Below, one piece after another: positions 25,708-33,406 of a stretch of DNA of 36,990 nt; the stretch's first letter is position 1; every line of letters starts with the position of its first letter. This stretch comes from Selenomonas sp. FOBRC6. Its GTDB lineage: Bacteria; Bacillota; Negativicutes; Selenomonadales; Selenomonadaceae. The stretch spans positions 1 through 36,990 of the forward strand of contig NZ_ALKG01000125.1 of assembly GCF_000286455.1 (NCBI RefSeq), in the 5' to 3' direction. Made by a program: the position numbers and the translations under genes. Under the pieces are notes generated by a model. It saw only the letters and a program-made list of their open reading frames with translations. It searched no databases and had not been told where the DNA came from.

Positions 25708-26052
25708 TTACTTATTGATAATCAGCGCCATAAAGACGAGATCCTCGGTTTCGGAGGCGTTGGCGATGGCATGCACCTCGCCCTCAGCGCAGAATGTCGT
25801 CGTGCCAGGGCCGATCTCAATCTCCGTGCCGTTGTCGTTGTAGCGTGCACGCCCCGAGAGAATGTGATAGGTCTCCGTATTGCCCTCGTGTTTGTGCACG
25901 CCCATTGAGGCATGGGGCGGGATCGTCACGCGCGCATACATCGCGCACTTGCCATCGAGCTCCTGAGGACCGATGAGTTTCTGAATGTGGATCGTGCCGT
26001 TGCCGCCAAAGCGCTTCTCGGCATCGACGTGCTCGGATTCGATGATTGCCAT
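25708..26052 (-). CDS. Cupin domain protein
   Basis: A 114-residue single-domain cupin from ATG 26052, preceded by AAAGGAGAGATTATTTC; an upstream in-frame start has no RBS. Motif 1 is MGVHKHEGNTETYHILSG (H-x-H and E) and motif 2 is GEVHAIANAS, so a metal site of three histidines and one glutamate is possible. Such small cupins often bind a metal and a small ligand; the reaction is unknown. It stands alone between a terminator and an intergenic region (26053-26180) in which no clear promoter stands out. Confidence 0.88.
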   Translation of the reverse strand: MAIIESEHVDAEKRFGGNGTIHIQKLIGPQELDGKCAMYARVTIPPHASMGVHKHEGNTETYHILSGRARYNDNGTEIEIGPGTTTFCAEGEVHAIANASETEDLVFMALIINK

Positions 26053-26180
26053 GAAATAATCTCTCCTTTGTAAATACACGCAGATTCTGCTAGAATGAAC
26101 AGGGAAGCCACAGAAAGTACTTCCATATATTCTAAATATTCGCTATGGAGGGGGATTTTCCTCTTTTCATTTGTTTCTTC

Positions 26181-26579
26181 TCATGCTTTTCCTACGCCGA
26201 GTTCACGCATGAGGGCGTTCTGCAGGATGTTTGAGAAATTGATATTATGCTCTGTGGCGAGCGTGTCGAGCCAACGCGGAATCGAGAGGTTTTTGCGAAC
26301 CGCTTTCGTGTCATGCAGACGGCGATAGGCGAGGGTATCGGCGCTGATGAGGGTTGCAAAGCTGCCGTCATCGCCCTTTATATTCGTCAGAGCGGAGGGG
26401 GCGGGCATGTCAATATGCTCCTCCTCCATGTGCCAGAGCATGAGGTTCAGCGCGTCCGCCGCCAGATCAAGCCCCTCGGGAATCGAGGATGCCTGCGTGA
26501 AGCAGCCGTCGAGATCGGGGAAGGAGATGAAGAAGCCCTCCTCCTCCGGCTGAAAAAGTGCGGGGTAAACGTATTTCAT
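26181..26579 (-). CDS. hicB: HicB-family antitoxin
   Basis: A 132-residue antitoxin. The N-terminal half (PALFQPEEEGFFISFPDLDGCFTQASSIPEGLDLAADAL) is the degenerate RNase H-like HicB fold. The C-terminal part (NLSIPRWLDTLATEHNINFSNILQNALMREL) is a ribbon-helix-helix DNA-binding domain, which normally binds the hicAB promoter. It lies 23 bases after hicA in the same direction, the toxin-first order. It should bind HicA and neutralise it. Confidence 0.93.
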   Translation of the reverse strand: MKYVYPALFQPEEEGFFISFPDLDGCFTQASSIPEGLDLAADALNLMLWHMEEEHIDMPAPSALTNIKGDDGSFATLISADTLAYRRLHDTKAVRKNLSIPRWLDTLATEHNINFSNILQNALMRELGVGKA

Positions 26580-26602
26580 AGGGACCTATCCTTTCCGTTG
26601 TC

Positions 26603-26788
26603 TTATCTAAGTCCTGCCTGCTTCAATATTGCGTTTGTCAGACCTGCACCGGATTCCTGACTCGTGTGCCGTGGGACTTGAAATAATCTATCGCTATGGG
26701 GGCTATACCAGATGTCGTGATTTCCGCCGCTGCGCACTTTATAGCAGCCGTTTTTCTTTAGTATCTTGATAAGTTCGGAAATCTTCAC
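26603..26788 (-). CDS. hicA: HicA-family mRNA interferase toxin
   Basis: A 61-residue toxin from GTG 26788, preceded by AAAGGAGG 7 bases away. The sequence opens KISELIKILKKNGCYKV and contains GGNHDIWY, in which His24 is the catalytic histidine of the dsRBD-like HicA fold. RHTSQESGAGLTNAILKQAGL is the conserved end. It cleaves mRNA when free of HicB. A longer in-frame reading upstream crosses the promoter region and overlaps the divergent gene, so it was not used. Confidence 0.92.
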   Translation of the reverse strand: MKISELIKILKKNGCYKVRSGGNHDIWYSPHSDRLFQVPRHTSQESGAGLTNAILKQAGLR

Positions 26789-26810
26789 GGCGACACCTCC
26801 TTTTATAAAT

Positions 26811-26839
26811 ATTATACACAATATTACACAACAAAACAA
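26811..26839 (-). promoter_or_regulatory. hicAB promoter with repeats
   Basis: On the minus strand, TTGTTT (26839-26834) and TATAAT (26816-26811) are 17 bases apart. The spacer contains TTGTGTAATATT followed by TTGTGTATAATATT-like sequence, overlapping near-repeats around the -10 that could be the HicB operator. Confidence 0.6.
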
Positions 26840-26917
26840 CATTATTTGACTTGTTTTGAGATATGAGATAATCTCATGAATGGTTTTTTGAGCTCTTGGG
26901 ATGAGATAGGGAATACG

Positions 26918-27676
26918 ATGATTTACATTTTGAAATTCGGGGCGGCGTGGATTTTGCCGCCGGGGATCTTTATCCTCGTGATGATGGGGCTTGCCGTCTA
27001 TTTTTGGAAAAAGCGCGGGCTGCGGCGTGCTGCGGGAGCAGCTGCCGTGACGGCGCTCCTTCTCTATCTCCTCTCCATCGGTGCGGTTGCTGACCGACTG
27101 ATGGGCGGACTTGAGCGCACATATGAGGTGCCCGAAGCACCGCAGGGGGATGTCATCGTCATGCTCGGCGGCGGAGCGATTGCGGACGTACAGGATGTGG
27201 ACGGCGTGGGGATGCTCGCGCAGAGTCCATCCTCGCGCCTCCTCACGACGCTCCGTCTCTATCAGCGACATCATTTGCCGATCCTGCTCTCGGGCGGGCA
27301 GGTGTTCAGCGATACCGGCTCGGAGGCGGAGATCGCGCGCCGCGTCCTCCTCTCGCTCGGGGTGCCCGATGCGATGATCTATGTCGAGCGCCGCAGTCTC
27401 ACAACGGGGCAGAACGCACGCTACTCGGCGGAGATCCTACGGCAGGAGGGATTCACGCATCCCATCCTCGTGACCTCGGCGTTTCATCTGCCGCGCGCCG
27501 TGCTGAACTTCGAACATGAGGGCATCGCGGTCACGCCCTATCCTGCCGATTTTTGGGTGAGCGGTAATCCGCAGCTCTATCTGATCAAATTCGCGCCGAA
27601 TGCGAGTGCGCTTCTCACGAATACGGTCTTTCTACAAGAGAAGCTGCGCATCTTTGTGACGAGGTATCTGGAATGA
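26918..27676 (+). CDS. YdcF/ElyC-like DUF218 membrane protein
   Basis: About 252 residues from ATG 26918 (AGGGA 5-6 bases upstream); an in-frame ATG at 26876 is possible but lacks an RBS and family members start near MIYILKFGAAWILPPG. Two membrane segments occupy roughly residues 5-25 and 38-58. The DUF218 domain follows, with GDVIVMLGGGAI, RSLTTGQNARYSAEIL and LVTSAFHLPRAVLNF. Related ElyC and YdcF proteins are linked to cell-envelope processes such as peptidoglycan or lipid carrier handling; the exact role is unknown. Its stop overlaps the MATE gene start by 4 bases (ATGA). Confidence 0.85.
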   Translation: MIYILKFGAAWILPPGIFILVMMGLAVYFWKKRGLRRAAGAAAVTALLLYLLSIGAVADRLMGGLERTYEVPEAPQGDVIVMLGGGAIADVQDVDGVGMLAQSPSSRLLTTLRLYQRHHLPILLSGGQVFSDTGSEAEIARRVLLSLGVPDAMIYVERRSLTTGQNARYSAEILRQEGFTHPILVTSAFHLPRAVLNFEHEGIAVTPYPADFWVSGNPQLYLIKFAPNASALLTNTVFLQEKLRIFVTRYLE

Positions 27677-29016
27677 CGAAGAATCTGACCGAGGGTGATC
27701 CAACGCGGCTCATCTTCTTCTTTGCTCTGCCCCTCGTCGCGGGCAATATGATGCAGCAGCTCTATGCCTTTATTGATACGCTCATTGTCGGACGTTTCCT
27801 TGGGGTCAATGCGCTCGCGGCGGTTGGCTGCACGGGCAGTCTCATGTTCCTCGCACTCGGCTTCCTCATGGGCTTCTGCACGGGCGTCACCATCTATACG
27901 GGGCAGCGGTTCGGTGCGGGCGACCGCGCGGGTGTGCGGCAGAGCGCGGCAGCGTGCATCATGCTTGGCGTCGCGGTTGCGCTCACGCTGACGGCGATTG
28001 TCCTGCCGCTGACACGGACGCTGCTCGTGCTGATGGAGACGCCGCCCGAGATTTTGGACGGTGCGTATGATTTCATCTCCATCGTCTTTGCGGGGCTGAC
28101 CATATTTCTACTGCTCTATCTGCAAAACTGCCTCATCCGCGCGCTTGGCGACAGCACAAAGCCCATGATCCTCCTTGCCGTGACACTTGGGATCAACATT
28201 GCGCTCGAGCCGATCGCCATCCTCATCCTCGGCTGGGGGATTCCGGGCGCGGCGCTCGCAACAGTCATCTCACAGGCAATCGGCGCGCTCCTCTTCTACA
28301 TCTATATTCGTCGGCGCGTGCCCGTTCTGCATACGCGCTGGTCGGACTGGAAGCCCAATCGTGCTGTGCTCATGGCGCATCTACGCATGGGTCTGCCGAT
28401 GGCGTTTCAGTCTTCCGTCATTGCCATTGGTGCGATCATCGTGCAAGTCGCGTTGAACAACCTCGGCGCGCTGCCCGTCGCGGCATACGCGGCGACGCAG
28501 AAGATCGACGCTGTCGCCGTCATGCCCATGCTCTCGTTCGGCTATGCGATGGCGGCGTACACGGCACAAAACTATGGCGCGCAAAAGTATGAGCGCATCC
28601 GCATGGGTGTGCATGCGTGCCTCAAAATGTCGATGGCGTTTGCCGTCAGCATAGGCATCCTCCTGATCGCGTTCGGCACATTCTTTCTGGAGCTCTTCGT
28701 CGGTGCCGATGCGGCGGGCGCAGAGGAGGTCATCGCCTATGGGCACACCTATCTCGTTGTCACCGGATCGACCTACACCATCCTTGCGCTTCTGCTCGTC
28801 TACCGCAACGTCCTGCAGGGACTCGGGCAGAGCGTTATCCCGACCATCGCGGGTGCGATGGAGCTCATCATGCGCGCGGGCGCTGCCGTCTTCCTCTGCG
28901 GCACGCTCGGCTTCCTCGGCGCATGCCTCGCGAATCCGCTCGCGTGGCTTGGTGCGGCGATTCCCGTCACGATTGCATATTTTTGGACGGAGCGGACATT
29001 GTGCCACGCATCCTGA
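27673..29016 (+). CDS. MATE family efflux transporter
   Basis: A 447-residue protein with about twelve membrane segments in two related halves. The N-terminus GDPTRLIFFFALPLVAGNMMQQLYAFIDTLIVGRFLG is typical of NorM/DinF-type MATE transporters; the second half starts at about residue 235 (GLPMAFQSSVIAIGAIIVQVALNNLG). It would expel cationic drugs or other compounds in exchange for Na+ or H+. Its start overlaps the DUF218 gene, so the two are coupled. A strong hairpin follows about 100 bases downstream. Confidence 0.92.
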   Translation: MTKNLTEGDPTRLIFFFALPLVAGNMMQQLYAFIDTLIVGRFLGVNALAAVGCTGSLMFLALGFLMGFCTGVTIYTGQRFGAGDRAGVRQSAAACIMLGVAVALTLTAIVLPLTRTLLVLMETPPEILDGAYDFISIVFAGLTIFLLLYLQNCLIRALGDSTKPMILLAVTLGINIALEPIAILILGWGIPGAALATVISQAIGALLFYIYIRRRVPVLHTRWSDWKPNRAVLMAHLRMGLPMAFQSSVIAIGAIIVQVALNNLGALPVAAYAATQKIDAVAVMPMLSFGYAMAAYTAQNYGAQKYERIRMGVHACLKMSMAFAVSIGILLIAFGTFFLELFVGADAAGAEEVIAYGHTYLVVTGSTYTILALLLVYRNVLQGLGQSVIPTIAGAMELIMRAGAAVFLCGTLGFLGACLANPLAWLGAAIPVTIAYFWTERTLCHAS

Positions 29017-29114
29017 AAATTTTACATGCACGTGAAGAAGGATTGGAAAGGTTATGTTTCTTTAGAACACGTCTTGGCTTGCTCAATGATAGAGTAATGC
29101 TCGAGGGCAAAGAA

Positions 29115-29160
29115 AAACGGGCAGATACGGAGAGAAATTTCCTCTGTATCTGCCCGTTTC
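29115..29160. terminator. Bidirectional hairpin after the MATE gene
   Basis: AAACGGGCAGATAC (29115-29128) pairs perfectly with GTATCTGCCCGTTT (29146-29159), 14 bp, with extra GAG/CTC pairs in the 17-base loop. It ends the MATE transcript and probably that of the DUF2442 gene. The region 29017-29236 holds this and nothing else recognisable. Confidence 0.75.
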
Positions 29161-29236
29161 GTGATGAAGTTCAAATCTATGTAAAATGTTTCTTGATACG
29201 ATTGAGAGCAATGATGTGCGCTGGCCCCTGCTTCCA

Positions 29237-29476
29237 TTATACTGGCGTCGAGTTATCATAGAGCTCATGCGGCGCGATATCCTGTCCGTCTGCCCATGCG
29301 ACGGTAGAGCCTGATACATGAACTGTCTGAAAAACGGAAGCGACTTTCAGCTTTTCATACCATGCACCTCGGAGGTATGGGCTTACGTCAAAGATTTTCT
29401 TTTCTCCCGTCTCAAAGAGAAGGAGCAGTTTATAATCGGGGAGAGGGTGAACATCGATGATTTTTGGTTGAAGCAT
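29237..29476 (-). CDS. DUF2442 family protein
   Basis: A 79-residue DUF2442 protein: KIIDVHPLPDYKLLLLFETGEKKIFDVSPYL, then FQTVHVSGSTVAWADGQDIAPHELYD. The family is a small beta-rich fold often encoded beside DUF4160 proteins, as here, with a 12-base gap on the minus strand. The pair has been proposed to be toxin-antitoxin-like; I treat that as unproven. AGGAGAG precedes the ATG. Confidence 0.9.
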   Translation of the reverse strand: MLQPKIIDVHPLPDYKLLLLFETGEKKIFDVSPYLRGAWYEKLKVASVFQTVHVSGSTVAWADGQDIAPHELYDNSTPV

Positions 29477-29488
29477 GGTAACTCTCCT

Positions 29489-29740
29489 TTATTGCAGTGG
29501 CTGAATTTTGAACGGGGCTTCACCGTTGCTGAGAAGTTTCCAGTTTGCAGCTAACTCATCTGCGTGAATTTCTATCCACGCGACGACCAGTCTCAATTTC
29601 TTTCGCGGAAGTTCTCCCTCAATCAACTCGCCATCCAAGGAAATGACTGCCTCATATACCTGATACTCGGCATGTATATGCGGCGTATTATGTTTTCCGC
29701 CAAGTTCATGGTACATATAGATGATGATTCCAAAGAACAT
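29489..29740 (-). CDS. DUF4160 family protein (true start probably AUA at 29755)
   Basis: An 83-residue DUF4160 protein counted from ATG 29740: FFGIIIYMYHELGGKHNTPHIHAEYQVYEAVISLDGELIEGELPRKK and a helical end. The family normally starts MP-x-I/L-S before this point. The DNA upstream encodes IPALS in frame, with ATA at 29755-29753 where the family has its initiator, and AGGAGGG ends 7 bases before that ATA. The ATG at 29740 has no RBS. So an ATA start, giving 88 residues, is likely. HNTPHIHAEY is the conserved core, possibly metal-binding or catalytic. It is coupled to DUF2442 downstream. Confidence 0.85.
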   Translation of the reverse strand: MFFGIIIYMYHELGGKHNTPHIHAEYQVYEAVISLDGELIEGELPRKKLRLVVAWIEIHADELAANWKLLSNGEAPFKIQPLQ

Positions 29741-29819
29741 ACTAAGTGCAGGTATTTCATATCCCTCCTAATCATATACATATTGTACCACACTCCCGCA
29801 GAAATAACACGCTATATCA

Positions 29820-30602
29820 TCAAAGCATATTTCGCAAAAACTCTTTCGTCCGTTCCTCCTTCGGTGCGGAGAAGAATTCGGTGGGAGCGCCCTGTTCGAC
29901 GATGACGCCGTTCTCCATGAAGATGACGTGGGTGGCTGCCTCGCGTGCGAATGCCATCTCATGTGTGACGACAATCATGGTCATGCGCTCGGCGGCAAGT
30001 GCACGCATGGTGCGCAGTACCTCGCCCGTGAGTTCGGGATCGAGGGCGGAGGTCGGCTCGTCAAAGAGCATGATGTCGGGCTTCATGGCGAGGGCGCGCG
30101 CGATGGCGACGCGCTGCTGCTGTCCACCCGAGAGCTGGCTTGGGTAGTAGTTCTCGCGGTCGGAGAGTCCGACCTTTGCAAGCAGTTCGCGTGCGTAGGG
30201 CAGAATCTCGTCCCGTGTCTGCCCCTTGACATGGCAGGGAGCCTCGATCAGGTTCTCGATGACGGTCATGTGGGGGAAGAGGTTGAACTGTTGAAAGACC
30301 ATGCCTGTGGACATGAGGATGCGGCGCACATCGGCGTTGCTTGCGTATGTTGCCGCCCGTTCTCCGTCTTTTGTCCAGCAGAGTCTTTCTCCATTGATTG
30401 TGATGTCGCCGCAGTCGATCGTCTCGAGCTTGTTGATGCAGCGTAGGAGGGTGGACTTTCCAGAGCCAGACGAGCCGATGATGGCAAGCACTTCGCCGCG
30501 TGCGAGACTGAGGTCGATTCCCTTGAGAACGCCGAGCGCGCCGAAGGATTTGTGGATGCCGCGCATGGAAAGCATGATGTCATTAGTTGTCGTATCTGCC
30601 AT
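29820..30602 (-). CDS. Polar amino-acid ABC transporter ATPase
   Basis: A 260-residue ATPase from ATG 30602, with GGAGG 7 bases upstream; the ATG at 30629 has no RBS and extends further into the permease gene. Walker A is GSSGSGKST, the Q-loop is [15 protein letters not shown], the signature is LSGGQQQR, Walker B is [14 protein letters not shown], and the switch histidine is in VVTHEM. It belongs to the GlnQ/HisP-type polar amino-acid importers. An unusual insert (about residues 73-92, [20 protein letters not shown]) follows the first beta sheet. The start overlaps the permease gene by 20 bases. Confidence 0.93.
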   Translation of the reverse strand: MADTTTNDIMLSMRGIHKSFGALGVLKGIDLSLARGEVLAIIGSSGSGKSTLLRCINKLETIDCGDITINGERLCWTKDGERAATYASNADVRRILMSTGMVFQQFNLFPHMTVIENLIEAPCHVKGQTRDEILPYARELLAKVGLSDRENYYPSQLSGGQQQRVAIARALAMKPDIMLFDEPTSALDPELTGEVLRTMRALAAERMTMIVVTHEMAFAREAATHVIFMENGVIVEQGAPTEFFSAPKEERTKEFLRNML

Positions 30603-31227
30603 AGTGCGCCTCCAATTTTTTGAATCCATAGGTGAGTACGGCGGTCATCGCAAGGTAGAAGATGCCTGCGATGAGGAAGGGGGTCATGTCGAACTCGCGC
30701 TGAACGATGGTGCGCGCGACGCGCAGGAGGTCGTTCATGGCAAGGATGTAGACGAGGGAGGTGTCCTTGACGAGGTTGATGGTCTCGTTGCTGACGGGGG
30801 GCAGGGTGATGCGCAGCACCTGCGGCAGGACGATGCGCCGCATGGTGAGCGGGGCGCTCATGCCGAGGACGCGCGCCGCCTCGAACTGCCCGCGCGGGAC
30901 TGCCTGAATCCCCGAGCGGAAGATTTCGGCGAAGTAGGCGGCATAGTTGAGGACGAATGCGAGGAGCGCCGCCGCAATGTCCGGGAGCATGATGCCGACC
31001 ATCGGTAGAGCGAAATAAACGAAAAGGAGCTGCAGCATCAGCGGCGTGCCGCGCATGATCCAGATATATACCTCGAGCAGTCGGCTGAGCAGCCGAAAAC
31101 GCGAAAGCCTCCCGAGCGCGGCAAAGAGCCCGAGCGGGAGGGAGAGGGCGAGTGTGACACAGAAAATCTCGAGGGTGATGGTCGAGCCCTCGAGCATGAG
31201 CAGTACCGTATCCAGTGTTTTTTCCAT
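30583..31227 (-). CDS. Polar amino-acid ABC transporter permease
   Basis: A 214-residue HisM/GlnP-type permease with five predicted membrane segments. It starts with [27 protein letters not shown]. The coupling loop [29 protein letters not shown] matches the EAA motif that docks on the ATPase. It forms the inner-membrane channel for the amino acid delivered by the binding protein encoded upstream. AAGGA lies 11 bases before the ATG. Confidence 0.93.
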   Translation of the reverse strand: MEKTLDTVLLMLEGSTITLEIFCVTLALSLPLGLFAALGRLSRFRLLSRLLEVYIWIMRGTPLMLQLLFVYFALPMVGIMLPDIAAALLAFVLNYAAYFAEIFRSGIQAVPRGQFEAARVLGMSAPLTMRRIVLPQVLRITLPPVSNETINLVKDTSLVYILAMNDLLRVARTIVQREFDMTPFLIAGIFYLAMTAVLTYGFKKLEAHYGRYDN

Positions 31228-31251
31228 TCGTTTTATCGTCCTTGCAGCGGC

Positions 31252-31281
31252 AAAAAGAGACTGCCGCCATTGAGCAGCAGC
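31252..31281 (-). terminator. Attenuator-like hairpin between binding-protein and permease genes
   Basis: On the minus strand CTGCTGC pairs with GCGGCAG (one G-T pair) around a 6-base loop, followed by TCTCTTTTTG. It could reduce transcription into the permease and ATPase so that the binding protein is made in excess. Confidence 0.6.
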
Positions 31282-31298
31282 CTCCCGTTGTCACATAT

Positions 31299-32102
31299 TT
31301 ATTTTGTGATATCCTTCGTGAACCACTCGGTCGAGATCTTTGCGATTGTTCCGTCCTTTTTCATCTCGTCGAGCACCTTCTGCACCTCGTCACGCAGAAC
31401 AGTGTTGTCCTTGGCAAATGCAATGCCGAACTCGCTCGTGGGACCGACGACGACATCGAGTGCCTCGAGCTCCTCGGGGTGTTTGCTCATGTAGTAGCGG
31501 CCGACGATCTCGTCGCCGATGACGGCGTCAAGGCGTCCGTTCTCGAGATCCATGAATGCCGCAACATAGTCGGGGTACTTCTTGACCTCCTTGACATCGT
31601 TCTTGTAGAACGGGGTTGCGTCAATGTACTCCTCCGCCGTGCCCGCGCTCTGCGTGCCGACAGTCTTGCCTGCGAGACTCTTCTCATCCGTGACGGCGGT
31701 GTTGCCCTTCTTCACGAAGATGATCTGACGGTTGTCCATGTAGGGCTTGGAGAAGAGCATGTTCTCTTTGCGCTTCTCGGTGATGTCGAGCCCGTTCCAG
31801 AGAATCTGCACGCGGCCGCTCTTGAGCTCAGCCTCCTTGCTCGACCAGTCGATCGCCTTGAACTCGACCTCGCGCCCGAGACGCTTTGCAGCCTCCTTTG
31901 CGAGATCGACATCGAAGCCGACAATCTCGTTCTTCTCGTTCTTGAAGCCCATTGGCGGGAAGTTGTCATCGAGTCCGACGATGATCTTGCCCATCTCTGC
32001 CGCATTGTCTGTCGAAGGTGCCTTCTCCGTGCCGCAGCCCGTGAGGAGTGCTGCCGACAGTGCAAAGACCGCCGCGCCCGTAAAGATATGTTTCCAATTC
32101 AT
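31299..32102 (-). CDS. Amino-acid ABC transporter substrate-binding lipoprotein
   Basis: A 267-residue family-3 solute-binding lipoprotein. ATG 32102 is preferred (AAGGAG 10 bases upstream); GTG 32108 is only 4 bases from that site. The signal peptide ends in the lipobox ALLTGC, so the mature protein is lipid-anchored. KIIVGLDDNFPPMGFKNEKNEIVGFDVDLAKEAAKRLGREVEF is the hallmark opening of polar amino-acid binding proteins. GTQSAGTAEEYI and VIGDEIVGRYY form the second lobe. The exact amino acid is not readable. First gene of a three-gene importer operon. Confidence 0.93.
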   Translation of the reverse strand: MNWKHIFTGAAVFALSAALLTGCGTEKAPSTDNAAEMGKIIVGLDDNFPPMGFKNEKNEIVGFDVDLAKEAAKRLGREVEFKAIDWSSKEAELKSGRVQILWNGLDITEKRKENMLFSKPYMDNRQIIFVKKGNTAVTDEKSLAGKTVGTQSAGTAEEYIDATPFYKNDVKEVKKYPDYVAAFMDLENGRLDAVIGDEIVGRYYMSKHPEELEALDVVVGPTSEFGIAFAKDNTVLRDEVQKVLDEMKKDGTIAKISTEWFTKDITK

Positions 32103-32148
32103 TGTCACATCTCTCCTTAAGTTCTGTTGCTTTAATAAGATAAAGTGC

Positions 32149-32170
32149 TAACGTAAGCTATTATACGTTA
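32149..32170. promoter_or_regulatory. Palindromic operator over the amino-acid importer -10
   Basis: TAACGTA (32149-32155) and TACGTTA (32164-32170) form a perfect 7-bp inverted repeat with an 8-base spacer. It overlaps the -10 box at 32160-32165, so a bound repressor would block initiation. The regulator is not identified. Confidence 0.55.
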
Positions 32171-32189
32171 TAGATTAAAATTATGTCAA
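32160..32189 (-). promoter_or_regulatory. Promoter of the amino-acid importer operon
   Basis: On the minus strand, TTGACA (32189-32184) and TATAAT (32165-32160) are 18 bases apart, consensus in both boxes. The binding-protein start is 58 bases further on. Confidence 0.85.
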
Positions 32190-32293
32190 GTTTTATTTCC
32201 AGCAAGCAGGTTTTTTTTCATAAAGGTCGAAATATTTATAGGTACAATAGTTTCGTGCAAATATAGAGAGCATAAATCGAGGGAGGGCTTATC

Positions 32294-33349
32294 TTGCGTG
32301 CAATATCCGTGGATGATCTTGAAAATGGAATGATACTTGCGCGAACGATCGTCAATGCCAAACGTGTGGTCGTTGTATCGGAAAATACAGAGCTGACGGC
32401 GGCGCATATCACGCGTCTCAAATTCCTGAAGGTTCCCGTTGTCTACATCAAGGATGAGACGGAGCTGCGGGAGGAGCGGTCTCCGATCTTCTCGCGCAGC
32501 AATCTCTTCATCAAGCAGTATGAGAATGTGCTCGGGACGGCGAAATCCATCTTTGAGGAGACGAAGAAGACGGGAAGCGTGCCCGTTGCCGAGACGAATG
32601 AGATGGTGCAGGCGGATCTCCTGCCGCTCTCACGCCGCAGCGGTACGATCGACTATTTGAATGAGATCAATCATCTCGCGAGCGATATCTATAACCACTC
32701 GCTGCGTGTTTCGATTCTCTCGGGTGTCATCGCGAAGTGGATGAAGCTGGACCGTGAGACGGCGAAGGATATCGTGCTCGCAGGATTCCTGCACGATGTC
32801 GGCAAGTCGAAATTCGATCAGCGCCTGCTCGAGAAGAATGTTGAGACTCTCAAGGGAGAGGACTATGAGCGCTACATTCAGCATACGGTGGACGGCGCAC
32901 AGATCCTCAACAATGTCGCGGGGCTGACCGAGGGCGTGCGCCTTGCAGCGCTGCAGCATCACGAGCGGATGGACGGGAGCGGCTTCCCGTTCAATATCAA
33001 GGGCGATGACATTCATCTCTATGCACGCATCGTTGCTGTCGCCGATCTCTACGACAATATCACGATTGAGCGCGAGGGCTATGCGCGCCGCACACCGTTC
33101 GATGCGGTTGCGGTAATTGCAAGCCAGATGTACACGACGCTCGACCCTGCCGTCTGCATTCCCGTGCTGACGAATATCAAGAACGCCTTCCTCGGCTCGC
33201 GCGTACTCCTTAGCAACCATCGCGAGGGTACGATCACGGCATATCCGCACGGCGTTGTGCCATTGCCGATTGTCACGATCTCCGAGGACGAGGTCATCGA
33301 TCTCAACGAGAATAAAAAGATTACGATTGTGGAGTACAACCCCAAATAA
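32294..33349 (+). CDS. HD-GYP domain c-di-GMP phosphodiesterase
   Basis: A 351-residue protein starting at TTG 32294, with GGGAGGG 7 bases upstream. An N-terminal domain (1-60, DDLENGMILARTIVNAKRVVVVSENTELTAAHI) resembles DUF3391-type leaders. The HD-GYP core runs from about 120 to 300: His135, His167-Asp168 in LHDVGK, His198 in YIQHTVDG, and HHERMDGSGFP (222-232). The usual GYP is GFP here. The metal ligands are present, so it should degrade c-di-GMP to pGpG or GMP in the cytoplasm. A C-terminal extension (300-351) is strand-rich. It converges with an EAL/HDOD gene. Confidence 0.9.
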   Translation: MRAISVDDLENGMILARTIVNAKRVVVVSENTELTAAHITRLKFLKVPVVYIKDETELREERSPIFSRSNLFIKQYENVLGTAKSIFEETKKTGSVPVAETNEMVQADLLPLSRRSGTIDYLNEINHLASDIYNHSLRVSILSGVIAKWMKLDRETAKDIVLAGFLHDVGKSKFDQRLLEKNVETLKGEDYERYIQHTVDGAQILNNVAGLTEGVRLAALQHHERMDGSGFPFNIKGDDIHLYARIVAVADLYDNITIEREGYARRTPFDAVAVIASQMYTTLDPAVCIPVLTNIKNAFLGSRVLLSNHREGTITAYPHGVVPLPIVTISEDEVIDLNENKKITIVEYNPK

Positions 33350-33362
33350 TCTCATGTCATGC

Positions 33363-33397
33363 AAAAAGCCCATCGGATTCGCTCCGATGGGCTTTTT
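33363..33397. terminator. Bidirectional terminator between HD-GYP and EAL/HDOD genes
   Basis: AAAAAGCCCATCGGA and its exact complement form a 15-bp stem with loop TTCGC (33378-33382). A/T runs on both sides serve both convergent genes. Confidence 0.95.
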
Positions 33398-33406
33398 CGT
33401 TGGCGT

